44,551 nucleotides of DNA, from contig JAESUW010000040.1 of the NCBI GenBank assembly GCA_016760525.1, forward strand, positions 13,989-58,539, written 5' to 3'. The notes below the pieces were generated by a model. It was not told the origin of the DNA and did no database searches. It saw nothing but the letters and a program-made list of their open reading frames with translations. Shown here one piece after another: positions 26,084-34,635 of this stretch. This stretch comes from Labilibaculum sp. Lineage in GTDB: Bacteria > Bacteroidota > Bacteroidia > Bacteroidales > Marinifilaceae. Position 1 is the first letter of the stretch. Each line of letters begins with the position of its first letter. Both the position numbers and the translations under genes were made by a program.

Positions 26084-27727
26084 ATGAAAAAATTTTTATT
26101 TTTATTTGTAGCTGTCGTTTTTGCAGGATCTTCTGCATTTACACAGGTAAACAATTCGAATGTCAATCAAACAGGTTGGCTAAACACTGCTGGCGTAACT
26201 CAGGTAGGCTGGTTTAATAGTAGCGATGTAGATCAACTTGGACTATGGAATGGTGCAACTGTTGATCAGACAGGCTTGGCTAATTACTCTTCAGTTGATC
26301 AGTTTCTTGTTGGAAACATGGCTGATGTAACGCAACTGGGTTTGTTTAACAGTTCTTATGTAGATCAAGTAGGATTTTTTAATTCTGCCGTTGTTGATCA
26401 AATGGGACTTGCTAACTTTTCAGGCATAATGCAATTAGGCCTTGCAAATTCGGCTTCTGCTACTCAGTACGGACTTTTCAATATGTCTGATATTACTCAG
26501 TATGGATTATTTAATTCAGCAACAGCAATGCAAGTTGGATTAGCAAATTATTCTTCTATACTACAGGGTAACTTTGGTAATAGTGCTGGTGTACTACAAG
26601 TAGGTGCTTTTAATAATAGTACCGTGTATCAAATGGGTTTCCTTAGTTCTGCAATGGTTGCTCAGTTTGGATTAATGAACTCTGCATCTATTACTCAACT
26701 GTATACTTACTTGTCAACTGCTGAAATCCTTCAGGTAGGAATTGCAAATCGTGCAAGGACTTTACAAGTAGGTGGAGATCATAACCATGCATTTATTAAT
26801 CAGTGGGGTTTCCGTAATTTAGCAAGGACAACTCAGTTAGGTGGAAGTTTTAATAATGCTTCTATTACTCAGTTAAGAGCGTTTAACAGAGCTTCTACAA
26901 CACAATTAGGTGGATATTCGAATAGTGCTGCTATTCACCAAAATGGTTATTTTAACAGAGCTTCAACATTCCAGTTAGGAGGAACTGATAACGATGCTTC
27001 TATTACTCAAAATGGTTGGGCTAACCGAGCAAGAACTGTTCAAATTGGCGGAAGCGGTAATGATGCTAAAACAACTCAAATGGGTGCACGTAACTGGGCA
27101 TATGTTGAGCAAATTGGAGAAGTTGATGGTAAGGTAGTAGTAAAACAGAAAGGTTACAGAAATTTTGCTGATGTAACACAGATGTTTGGTACAGGGGACA
27201 AAGCAAGAGTTAACCAAAAAGGAGCTTTTAACAGAGCTTATGTTTCTCAGTTGTTTGGAACTAAAAATAAAGCAAAAGTTGTTCAGAGAGATTATAGTAA
27301 CTTAGCTGTAGTTGTTCAGATTGGTGGCATGAAGAATAAAGCTGATGTATACCAAAAAGGAGAGGATAACTTTGCATTTGTTGGACAATTTGGAGGATCT
27401 GATAATGAAGCTTTTGTTGAGCAAAGAGGTGATGATAACAGTGGTTTGGTATTTCAGGTTGCTCAAGAAGAAAGTTTGGCTGACATCTTACAATTAGGTG
27501 ATGATAACGTTGCTGTGATTGGTCAGATTGTTGGGGCTAGAAATAGTGCAACAATTATTCAAACAGGTGATGACAATACAGGATTAACCTTTCAGTTTGG
27601 AGATGACAATACTTCATTCCTTGAACAAGTTGGTAACGACCACTTTGGTTTAGTTATTCAGGATGGTAATGATAACTTCGCTGTAACTCAGCAAGGAAAT
27701 GCCGGAACGATCTTTGTAGGTCCATAA
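26084..27727 (+). CDS. Giant curlin (CsgA-like amyloid subunit), about 23 repeats, two-part
   Basis: This 547-residue protein has a signal peptide (about 1-21, ending SAFTQ) and about 46 curlin strand units, making about 23 repeats, followed by a six-residue tail. The first 17 units are strictly 11 residues with hydrophobic turn residues (GWF, GLF, GLA, GFF). From about unit 18 the units alternate 12 and 11 residues, the turns carry Arg, Lys and His, and the last third is rich in GDDN and GEDN turns. This two-part layout differs from curlin 1, which has few hydrophobic turns. Both end in similar Asn/Asp-rich units. It should be a second fibre subunit secreted through CsgG. Paralogy with curlin 1 is clear, but divergence is high outside the Asn/Gln ladder. 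Confidence 0.93.
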   Translation: MKKFLFLFVAVVFAGSSAFTQVNNSNVNQTGWLNTAGVTQVGWFNSSDVDQLGLWNGATVDQTGLANYSSVDQFLVGNMADVTQLGLFNSSYVDQVGFFNSAVVDQMGLANFSGIMQLGLANSASATQYGLFNMSDITQYGLFNSATAMQVGLANYSSILQGNFGNSAGVLQVGAFNNSTVYQMGFLSSAMVAQFGLMNSASITQLYTYLSTAEILQVGIANRARTLQVGGDHNHAFINQWGFRNLARTTQLGGSFNNASITQLRAFNRASTTQLGGYSNSAAIHQNGYFNRASTFQLGGTDNDASITQNGWANRARTVQIGGSGNDAKTTQMGARNWAYVEQIGEVDGKVVVKQKGYRNFADVTQMFGTGDKARVNQKGAFNRAYVSQLFGTKNKAKVVQRDYSNLAVVVQIGGMKNKADVYQKGEDNFAFVGQFGGSDNEAFVEQRGDDNSGLVFQVAQEESLADILQLGDDNVAVIGQIVGARNSATIIQTGDDNTGLTFQFGDDNTSFLEQVGNDHFGLVIQDGNDNFAVTQQGNAGTIFVGP

Positions 27728-27746
27728 TTTAAAATATTTAATAGTG

Positions 27747-27775
27747 AAAAAATCCCGCTTCGGCGGGATTTTTTT
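27747..27775 (+). terminator. Terminator of curlin 2
   Basis: AAAAAATCCCGC and GCGGGATTTTTT form a perfect stem closed by a TTCG tetraloop between C and G, an extra-stable loop, followed by T. Confidence 0.93.
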
Positions 27776-27802
27776 ACTCTAATAGTTTTTCACAAACCTA
27801 CT

Positions 27803-28066
27803 GTGTCGTTAATTATTCGGAAATATTTATGGTTTGCTCTGTTCGTATTTTGCTTCGGTAATTTATTAGACCAAAATTATAATATTGAAGATCAGGTTCT
27901 AAACCAATTAAATAATGGTGTAGTTGATGCTGTAAATGCTGAAACTAAAGTTTCGGTAATACAATCAGGAGATAAAAATAAATTGATTTTAAATCAATTT
28001 AGTTATAAACAGTTGGCCATTATTCAGCAGGCAGGAATGAATTTGATAATAAAAAGTGGTTTGTGA
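27803..28066 (+). CDS. Small curlin-like protein, candidate nucleator (CsgB-like)
   Basis: This 87-residue protein has an N-terminal hydrophobic signal (about 8-20, WFALFVFCFGNLL), a short linker and then three to four curlin-type units: KVSVIQSGDK, NKLILNQFSYK and QLAIIQQAGMN, ending LIIKSGL. The Gln ladder and Asn positions match the curlin pattern. Size and position suggest a minor subunit that nucleates fibres, as CsgB does in E. coli, but it is shorter than CsgB; that role is inference. The only sensible start is GTG at 27803, since no in-frame ATG lies between the preceding terminator and the signal peptide. A strong terminator follows. Confidence 0.72.
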   Translation: MSLIIRKYLWFALFVFCFGNLLDQNYNIEDQVLNQLNNGVVDAVNAETKVSVIQSGDKNKLILNQFSYKQLAIIQQAGMNLIIKSGL

Positions 28067-28089
28067 ATACAGAGCAGGTTTAAAATGAT

Positions 28090-28120
28090 GGGATGCCTTT
28101 TATAGGCATCCCTTTTTTTT
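28090..28120 (+). terminator. Terminator of the small curlin gene
   Basis: GGGATGCC (28090-28097) pairs with GGCATCCC (28105-28112), followed by eight T. Confidence 0.92.
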
Positions 28121-28240
28121 AAGATAATTTAGGAAATAGGTACTTTTTTTTGAAGTTATTAAAGTAATTTAACGGACTTTATATTGATTCACAGTTAAAT
28201 ATTAAATAAATTTAGAATAGATTAATTAATTAAATTGAGA

Positions 28241-28621
28241 ATGATATCGAAATTGATCATTTTTAGTAGTCTGTATTTCTGTTTTAATGTATTAAATATA
28301 GAGAAACAGTTGCCCGTAAAAGTATGGATTGATATTGAGGGAGAACTTCCGAACCTGTCGTTAAAGGCAATGCTTCTAAACAACGGAGATAAAGATTTGT
28401 CATTAAGTTATGTTCTTAAAATTACCAAAAAAGGGAGATTAGGGGAGTCTAATTCTTTACAGAAAGGTGCTTTTATCGCTGCTCAGAATAAAATTACTTC
28501 TCTTTCTGAATCAAGAATGAATCTTAGAAAAGGTGATAAATTAATTGCCAGATTGTTAGTTTATCATGATAAGATAATAGTTGCTCAAGATTCGGTTGTT
28601 TTCCATGGAGATAATTATTAA
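28241..28621 (+). CDS. csgH: CsgH-like curli assembly modulator
   Basis: This 126-residue exported protein has a short N-terminal hydrophobic segment (about 3-18) and one small beta-sandwich domain. It shows the CsgH-type pattern: VWIDIEGELPNLSLKAML, then LSLSYVLKITKKGRLGESNSL, QKGAFIAAQNK and an ALxxSRMNL-like strand with LIARLLVY. CsgH in alphaproteobacteria suppresses premature curlin aggregation in the periplasm. Its presence beside curlins and csgEFG supports the call, although sequence identity to characterised CsgH looks low. The ATG at 28241 is preferred over an upstream TTG. It is probably co-transcribed with the lipoprotein gene 33 bp downstream. Confidence 0.75.
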   Translation: MISKLIIFSSLYFCFNVLNIEKQLPVKVWIDIEGELPNLSLKAMLLNNGDKDLSLSYVLKITKKGRLGESNSLQKGAFIAAQNKITSLSESRMNLRKGDKLIARLLVYHDKIIVAQDSVVFHGDNY

Positions 28622-28654
28622 TTTAAAGAAAAATAAAATTGACAATATATATAT

Positions 28655-30184
28655 ATGCGACAATTCTACCTACTCTCTAGATTTATAATACTGCTTTGTC
28701 TGTCTGCAATAATTTTTTCCTGTAATGAAGGTACCATTGATCCGGATTTGTTTGGTTCGATAAGTGGTACAGTAAAAACTTCCGAAGAGAATGGGAGTTT
28801 GCCAATGGAAGGGGTTAGTATAACCACTAATCCAGGAACGACATCTGTTACGACAGATTCTGTGGGCTACTTTGCAATCGAAGATGTGGAAGTAGGTGAT
28901 TATACGGTTAGTGCCAAAAAGGAAGACTATACTGCAGTAAGTACTAGTGTTAAAGTTCGCGAAGGACAAGAAAACGTAATGCAGGTAGTGATGCAAATTG
29001 CACCTGATGAGACTGTCGCACCAGGTGAAGCTGTGTATGTGACACCTCTTGATGCAAGTGTGGATTTACAAACTGAGGTTGAATTGGTCTGGAACAATGG
29101 GGAAACGGAAAAAGGGGATACCTTATTTTTTGATGTTATTCTTTATGAAGATGGGGAATTTGTTGGTGATACAATTGCTGAAGGTATTATGGATACAACT
29201 TTTGTTGCTGTAAATCTGAAATTTGAAACTAATTATCGTTGGAAGGTAGATGCCAGCAATAGAGCCAGCTATAAAACAGAAGGCCGGGAATGGAAGTTTA
29301 GCACGGAAGACTTTCCTGAGAATGGTTATTTGTTTGTGAAGGATACCTTAGGAAGTAGAGATGTATATTCATGGGATTTGGCTGATAATCATTTGGTTCG
29401 ACTAACTAAGGATGGTGGAAGTGAAGTTTCACCTAGAATATCACCTAATGAGGAATTGATAGCGTATTCTTCTAATGTGTCTGGTGAATATCATATTTAT
29501 ACAATGAATCCGAAAGGGGAAAATGTGATGAAAGTGACTAACGATAAGCCCGTAGCTAGTTATAACAATAATGGAACTGGCTTTGTTTGGTCTCCGGAAG
29601 GGGATCAAATTCTTTATGGACACTACGGAAGTCTTTATACTATAAATTATAATGGTACTGGTGAAAATAAAATTGCGAATGCTCCTGTAAATCGTCATTT
29701 TAAGTCTTGCGACTGGAGCGATCATTTTAATAATGCCTCACAAGAAAAAATTGCTGTCCTTACTCAAGGGGAGAAGCCTTATGACAATGAAATTTATTTG
29801 ATGGACCCAGATGGTTCAAATCTGTTTTTACTTGTGGGAAATCTGGAAGGAACAATTTCGAGTCCTCATTTTTCAACTGACGGTACAAAAGTTATTTTTT
29901 CTTTGGATTCTTTATTTCAAGATGATGACGGCAGACAATTAAATGCTAAAATTTATTCTGTAAATATTGATGGAACCAATTTTGTGAATTTGTCTGGTGA
30001 TGATAAACCAGATGGGACAAATGATCTGCAAGCTCGGTTCACAGCTACTGGTGGTAAAATCGTTTTTATGAATGTTTTAAATAACAATAAAGGTGTTAAA
30101 AGCATTTGGATCATGGATACTGATGGAAGTAATCGGGAGGAGATTATTACTAATGGAGAGATGCCTGATTTGTATAATCCTTAA
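28655..30184 (+). CDS. Lipoprotein with carboxypeptidase-regulatory, FN3-like and beta-propeller domains
   Basis: This 509-residue lipoprotein has lipobox SAIIFSC with the acylated Cys at 23, followed by N-E rather than an Asp. A carboxypeptidase-regulatory-like sandwich (about 33-108: GSISGTVKT, MEGVSITTNPG, GYFAIEDVEVGDYTVSAKK) comes first. An FN3-like domain follows (about 118-222, ending NYRWKVDASN ... WKFST). A TolB/PD40 propeller fills the rest (about 225-505), with repeated blades of the type SPRISPNEELIAYSS and YTMNPKGENVMKVT. It is likely anchored in the outer membrane. Its place at the end of the curli cluster, 33 bp after csgH and before a terminator, suggests a role in anchoring or assembling fibres; this is inference. 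Confidence 0.88.
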   Translation: MRQFYLLSRFIILLCLSAIIFSCNEGTIDPDLFGSISGTVKTSEENGSLPMEGVSITTNPGTTSVTTDSVGYFAIEDVEVGDYTVSAKKEDYTAVSTSVKVREGQENVMQVVMQIAPDETVAPGEAVYVTPLDASVDLQTEVELVWNNGETEKGDTLFFDVILYEDGEFVGDTIAEGIMDTTFVAVNLKFETNYRWKVDASNRASYKTEGREWKFSTEDFPENGYLFVKDTLGSRDVYSWDLADNHLVRLTKDGGSEVSPRISPNEELIAYSSNVSGEYHIYTMNPKGENVMKVTNDKPVASYNNNGTGFVWSPEGDQILYGHYGSLYTINYNGTGENKIANAPVNRHFKSCDWSDHFNNASQEKIAVLTQGEKPYDNEIYLMDPDGSNLFLLVGNLEGTISSPHFSTDGTKVIFSLDSLFQDDDGRQLNAKIYSVNIDGTNFVNLSGDDKPDGTNDLQARFTATGGKIVFMNVLNNNKGVKSIWIMDTDGSNREEIITNGEMPDLYNP

Positions 30185-30226
30185 ATTATGTAGGTGTGTA
30201 ATTTTGATAAAATAGTAAGACACAAA

Positions 30227-30258
30227 AAAAGCTTTCCAATTTGGAAAGCTTTTATATT
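30227..30258. terminator. Bidirectional terminator between the lipoprotein gene and rplS
   Basis: AAAAGCTTTCCAA and TTGGAAAGCTTTT form a long perfect stem with A-rich and T-rich flanks on both sides, between two convergent genes. Confidence 0.88.
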
Positions 30259-30275
30259 TTTTAGATAAGTGTAAA

Positions 30276-30623
30276 TTAGAATCTTTTTTCTTTGATTCTA
30301 GCTTTTTTACCTGTAAGTGCACGAATATAGTAAATTCTTGCTCTTCTAACACTACCTCTTTTATTCACTTCGATTTTGTCGATTAATGGAGAGCTAAGTG
30401 GAATGATTCTTTCAACACCTATGTTACCAGACATTTTTCTGATTGTGAAAGTTTTTGTTGTACCAGCACCTTTAACCTGAATAACAACACCTCTAAAAAT
30501 CTGGATTCTTTCTTTGTTTCCCTCTTTAATTTTGTACGAAACACTAATAGTATCCCCTGCTTTAAATTCAGGAGTTTGAGTACCTGTAGCGAAAGCTTCT
30601 TCTGCAATTTTAATTAAATCCAT
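30276..30623 (-). CDS. rplS: Large ribosomal subunit protein bL19
   Basis: This 115-residue ribosomal protein sits at the interface of the two ribosomal subunits. It shows the family features: [20 protein letters not shown], the [10 protein letters not shown] strand, [22 protein letters not shown] and the C-terminal [20 protein letters not shown]. Length is normal. It lies alone on the minus strand, convergent with the curli-associated lipoprotein gene. An exact -7 box (TAATTTTG, minus strand, 30705-30712) lies about 80 bp upstream, giving a leader of about 75 nt. Confidence 0.98.
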   Translation of the reverse strand: MDLIKIAEEAFATGTQTPEFKAGDTISVSYKIKEGNKERIQIFRGVVIQVKGAGTTKTFTIRKMSGNIGVERIIPLSSPLIDKIEVNKRGSVRRARIYYIRALTGKKARIKEKRF

Positions 30624-30712
30624 TGTCTTATTTGTTATAGTTCACGAACGCAATGTAAACATATTCATCTATTACCATGTCAGAGATTACGCACGAATTC
30701 GCGACAAAATTA
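30624..30712 (-). promoter_or_regulatory. rplS promoter -7 box and possible structured leader
   Basis: TAATTTTG (minus strand, 30705-30712) matches the -7 consensus. In the leader, CGTAAT can pair with ATTGCG about 30 nt further on, with a G-U pair. Ribosomal protein leaders with autoregulatory structures are known in Bacteroidetes; whether this is one is untested. Nothing else is seen between here and 30842. Confidence 0.3.
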
Positions 30713-30842
30713 GTAAAAATATCTATACCACCATCTTAATAATGTATTTTTTTATATAGGATGTTTAGTACATTAAAATTTTATGACGTAATTATTAAAA
30801 GCTGGTAATATATAGATGATTAAGATATTTGATCGAATAAAA

Positions 30843-30866
30843 AAAAGGAACCGAAAGGTTCCTTTT
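30843..30866 (-). terminator. Terminator of the C69 peptidase gene
   Basis: AAAAGGAACC and GGTTCCTTTT form a 10-bp stem with a 4-nt loop; on the minus strand it is followed by TTTTATTCG. Confidence 0.88.
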
Positions 30867-30886
30867 CATATTAATAATAATTGATG

Positions 30887-32599
30887 CTAGTGAGAATCAC
30901 CAACAACTTTTAGTTTGTCGCCTGTTGTTTTTACAATTGTCTTGTAAAACTCTTTACTATAACCAGGTTGTTTCATTTTCGGATTTTGCTTGTTTCCATC
31001 TTTTTCTTTGATGTTTCCGTCCATAAATTTCGCGAAAAGGTAAGCATAGAAATCTTTCCATTCCTCAACTAGGTTATTTCCTTGGTTGCAAGAGAAATCC
31101 GTTAAGAATTCAATTGCTGTTGTTTTGTTCTGCTTAAACATTTCTTCAGCAGCAAGGTCTATAATATTGGTGAATGCAAGGTATTTCGTTTCTAAAGCTT
31201 TCTGTTTAATTGCAATTTCAGGATGTATTTCGTTATAGCGGGTATAGGCGAAATTACTAACCTGATTAAATACCCAAAATGCAGATTTGCTGGTGAAATC
31301 CATCATTTTTCCGTTTCCTACAGCGAAAGTCTCAGGAACTCTTGTAATTCCACAATATACTGGAAAATAAACTGAAGAGGATGCATCATCTACACCAAAC
31401 CAGTTAATTCCACCAACAGCATCAGGTAACCAGTTTCTACTCTGTGTAACAAATGAGAATCCGGTTTGTTGGGTTGCAGTAGCACGTTCGTTGCAATACG
31501 CAACACCATCTACTTTCCAGGTTAAAGGTCTCCATCTGTATGGATTTCCGTAAGGTCCTGCTCCCATATCCTTAGACATGTCTAATTCAGTACCTTCAAG
31601 GTGATTTCTCATGAAATCCATCACCTCAAGTACATTTATTTTGTGGTCGGGTTTAATCCACAAAGGCATTCTGTTAGTAGCATAGCCCTTGTCATCATGT
31701 TCTACATTACCCTTGCAATAGTCAAAATACTGATCCATTCCTTCTTTAACATCATTAAAGAAAGACCAAACTCTTATTTCGCAAAATCTGGCACCGCCAA
31801 AATCAACCGGAGCATAAGTATCTGAAAAACTAAAATCTTTATTTTTACCATCTCTAGGATAGAATCCTTTTTCTTTGGCAAATGAAATAACGTCTTTTGC
31901 ATAAACATTTTGAACTTCCGAATTGAAAATTTTATCCATCTTATCCGAAGAAATAGATGTTTTACCTTCTAATGGGAAAGTAGTGATTCTTGCTTGATTT
32001 GCATGACCACTAACATATCCGTCAGGAATCATACGAGCAACCCAAACTGCACCCTTTTCACCATTACCCTTACCAATCAGTTCTAAAATCCAAACTTCAT
32101 TTGCATCAGCAATAGAGAAAGACTCTCCCGAACTGTAATATCCATAAGTCTCTACAAGATCAGTCATCACTTTAATTGCTTCACGTGCATTTTTAGCTCT
32201 CTGAAGTGTAAGATAAATCAGGCTACCGTAATCAATAACAGCACCTTCTTGAGATCCTAATTCTGAGCGTCCACCATAAGTTGTTTCACCAATGGCTAAT
32301 TGAAATTCATTCATATTACCCACTACTGAGTAAGTATGCGGAATTTGTGGTATTTCACCAAGAAATTTTCCTGTATCCCATTCGTAAACATCTATCATTG
32401 TTCCTTCCGGCCAATCTGCAGCCGGACGAAAATAGAGTTCTCCATATAATACATGCGAATCGGCTGCATAGGTAATCATATTAGAACCATCCGTGGAAGC
32501 TCCACGGGTTATTAGGTAATTAGTACATGCACTGGCACTTGGAGTTGAAAAAGCAGACACCAATATAAGGAGAGCAGCAACTACAAAAATCTTTTTCAT
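30887..32599 (-). CDS. C69 family dipeptidase
   Basis: This 570-residue exported N-terminal nucleophile hydrolase has a signal peptide (about 1-24). The catalytic Cys25 starts the mature chain in ACTNYLITRGASTDG, the family's hallmark. Other conserved parts are NMNEFQLAIGETTYGGR, ESFSIADANEVWILELIG and ANQARITTFPL. C69 enzymes cleave dipeptides and related substrates; the exact specificity cannot be read. The signal peptide indicates action outside the cytoplasm. It stands alone, with its own -7 box and terminator. Confidence 0.93.
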   Translation of the reverse strand: MKKIFVVAALLILVSAFSTPSASACTNYLITRGASTDGSNMITYAADSHVLYGELYFRPAADWPEGTMIDVYEWDTGKFLGEIPQIPHTYSVVGNMNEFQLAIGETTYGGRSELGSQEGAVIDYGSLIYLTLQRAKNAREAIKVMTDLVETYGYYSSGESFSIADANEVWILELIGKGNGEKGAVWVARMIPDGYVSGHANQARITTFPLEGKTSISSDKMDKIFNSEVQNVYAKDVISFAKEKGFYPRDGKNKDFSFSDTYAPVDFGGARFCEIRVWSFFNDVKEGMDQYFDYCKGNVEHDDKGYATNRMPLWIKPDHKINVLEVMDFMRNHLEGTELDMSKDMGAGPYGNPYRWRPLTWKVDGVAYCNERATATQQTGFSFVTQSRNWLPDAVGGINWFGVDDASSSVYFPVYCGITRVPETFAVGNGKMMDFTSKSAFWVFNQVSNFAYTRYNEIHPEIAIKQKALETKYLAFTNIIDLAAEEMFKQNKTTAIEFLTDFSCNQGNNLVEEWKDFYAYLFAKFMDGNIKEKDGNKQNPKMKQPGYSKEFYKTIVKTTGDKLKVVGDSH

Positions 32600-32651
32600 G
32601 TTTAACTATTTTAAATGTATTCAATACTGAATTAAATCGTTTTCGGTCGTA

Positions 32652-32659
32652 CAAAAATA
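32652..32659 (-). promoter_or_regulatory. -7 promoter element of the C69 peptidase gene
   Basis: On the minus strand TATTTTTG matches TAnnTTTG. A TTTTG lies 25 bp upstream, slightly far for a -33 box. The start codon is about 53 nt downstream. Confidence 0.45.
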
Positions 32660-32768
32660 GAAAAAAAACAGTAGATAAAAATGACAAAAGTCTTGATTTA
32701 CCAGACTATCTAAAGTGTTTAGTACCTATTTTTGTTCTAAATTGAGGATCTTGAATGTGCAAAATGGA

Positions 32769-34499
32769 TTACCAAACAAAATCGGTTTTAAATATTTTTT
32801 GATTTCCAAGTTGATCTCTCACCTTTACTTGTAATTGATGTTTTTTCTTTGAAATCAATCTTCGCTTATCAAAAACATAAAATAAATGATCATTTTTAGC
32901 ATCATATTCAAACAGTACCCATTTATCATCAATCAATCCTTCATATGATTTTATGCCTGACAGCTCATCTGTTATTCTAAAGCGAATTGATTTTTGTCCA
33001 TTTAAGCTCTTTAATTTAAAATTGGTTCTGGCCTTAATTGTTGGGGGAATAGTATCTATGGATACTGCAAATTTCCCAAAAGACCGAGTCTTGGTTTTTA
33101 CCGAAGAATCGAAATAAATTCCCCCTTCGTATGAAGTTTTGCCTTTGTCATTTATTCGAGTAATAAATAGCTTGTCTGATTTCCCGCTTGGGATGTGATT
33201 TGGCTTAATGGATATCGTATAAAATTTATGAACAGGAATGTATTCATTATGGATTAAATGAATCTTAGAAAGATAGTTTGAATCTTGTTCAACAGAATAG
33301 GTAAATGGAATTGTTGAGTAAAAACTATTTTTTGGAAATTTCACTTCTAAATCTTCGGCTTTGAAAATATTTTCTTTGCCGTAGTTCATTCGCATTTCAT
33401 AATCTTCTCTTGGGAATACTTTTTCGATCTGATTTCCCTTTGCGTAGACTCTAAGCTTACTTTTGTTACCGTTTGCGTCTGAAACAAGGAAGTCTATTTT
33501 ATAATTAATATTCTTCTTAAAATGATAAATTCCATTATTTTTCATCTTAGAATATATGCTAAGTTTATTATTAGGCTCTTTATAAGTCTTATGTATGCGT
33601 TTATTCTTAGTTGTGTTTAATTCGTAATCCATATGGCTGTTTATGTATCTGGATTCATCAAATGAAAATTCTTTAAAAGAATAACTTGATATTAAACTGT
33701 CATTAATTTTCATTTTTAGGTCGAATATTCCACATTTCCCCCAGGTATTATCCATATAATCGTTGGTTTCGAGAGCAAAACCAATGTTTCCCAGAAATTT
33801 CATTTTAGGATCGCCTTTTAAATGATATGCATTATTGTAATAGGTTACAGGGAAACTTTGTCTGCTGTTAAAACCATTTACATTACTTATTGAATCGAGC
33901 GGGTATGCATAAAAGTTAAATATTTTAGGGGGCGTAGTATCTTTTATTTTGAAACCAAAAAATAAGGGATTAAGAGGATGTTCCGATTGAGTATCTCTTA
34001 TTTCGAAATGCAAATGTGGTCCGGCAGAAGAACCCGTATTTCCCGAAAAAGCAATAATACTTCCTTTTTTAATTTCAATTTGATTTTTTTTAAGAGTTAA
34101 ATCAAATTCGAAAGATTTGTTTTTGTATTGATGTGCTTTAACAAATTCTTCGATAGCAGCGTTGAAATGATCCAGGTGTGCAAAAACTGAGGTATAGCCA
34201 TTTGGGTGATCAATATAAATAGCTCTCCCATAACCACCTGAAGAAATTTTAATTCTACTAATAAAGCCATCAGCAATAGCATATACTTTTTTACCCGTTG
34301 TAAAAGTTCTGATATCAATACCGGAATGAAAGTGATTGTTACGAAGTTCGGCAAAATTACCAGCAAGAGTGATGTTGAAATCAACAGGTGAGCGAAAATA
34401 ATTTTGAGGGAATTTTAAGTTCTGAGAATATATTTGTTTAGAAAATAAAAAAAGTAGTAAAATCAGGCTGATAATTGTGTATGTTCTGGTTATCTTCAT
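32769..34499 (-). CDS. M23 family metallopeptidase (LytM-type)
   Basis: This 576-residue exported protein has an N-terminal signal segment (about 7-25). The peptidase domain comes early (about 35-190): the zinc ligands are in HSGIDIRT (H58 and D62) and in GPHLHFEIRD, with GRAIYIDHPNGYTSVFAHL between them. The remaining 380 residues are beta-rich, possibly Ig-like, and unassigned. M23 enzymes usually cut peptidoglycan cross-bridges or activate amidases. The zinc ligands are intact, so it should be active. It is divergent from the zapA pair; a -7 box (TAGTTTTG, minus strand, 34531-34538) lies about 32 bp upstream of the ATG. Confidence 0.93.
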   Translation of the reverse strand: MKITRTYTIISLILLLFLFSKQIYSQNLKFPQNYFRSPVDFNITLAGNFAELRNNHFHSGIDIRTFTTGKKVYAIADGFISRIKISSGGYGRAIYIDHPNGYTSVFAHLDHFNAAIEEFVKAHQYKNKSFEFDLTLKKNQIEIKKGSIIAFSGNTGSSAGPHLHFEIRDTQSEHPLNPLFFGFKIKDTTPPKIFNFYAYPLDSISNVNGFNSRQSFPVTYYNNAYHLKGDPKMKFLGNIGFALETNDYMDNTWGKCGIFDLKMKINDSLISSYSFKEFSFDESRYINSHMDYELNTTKNKRIHKTYKEPNNKLSIYSKMKNNGIYHFKKNINYKIDFLVSDANGNKSKLRVYAKGNQIEKVFPREDYEMRMNYGKENIFKAEDLEVKFPKNSFYSTIPFTYSVEQDSNYLSKIHLIHNEYIPVHKFYTISIKPNHIPSGKSDKLFITRINDKGKTSYEGGIYFDSSVKTKTRSFGKFAVSIDTIPPTIKARTNFKLKSLNGQKSIRFRITDELSGIKSYEGLIDDKWVLFEYDAKNDHLFYVFDKRRLISKKKHQLQVKVRDQLGNQKIFKTDFVW

Positions 34500-34588
34500 A
34501 TTATAAATGCTGGTTTAGTGAAAGGATTATCAAAACTACAAAAAAACCGGTTTTTTCTGAAATGATTTACAAAATACAAACTAATATA

Positions 34589-34619
34589 TTTGATAATCTT
34601 CTCAGCAATGTTAATTTTG
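34589..34619 (+). promoter_or_regulatory. Promoter of the coiled-coil / zapA operon
   Basis: TTTG (34589-34592), 19 bp spacer, TAATTTTG (34612-34619): an exact match to the Bacteroidetes housekeeping promoter. The start codon is 17 bp past the -7 box. Confidence 0.75.
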
Positions 34620-34635
34620 TAAAAGAAAAATTTGA

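Noticed and set aside
24035-27727. Regular short repeats that could suggest a CRISPR array or satellite DNA
   Set aside because: The period of about 33-36 bp is that of the curlin amino-acid units; the DNA units vary freely while the Asn/Gln pattern is kept and the frame is open throughout.
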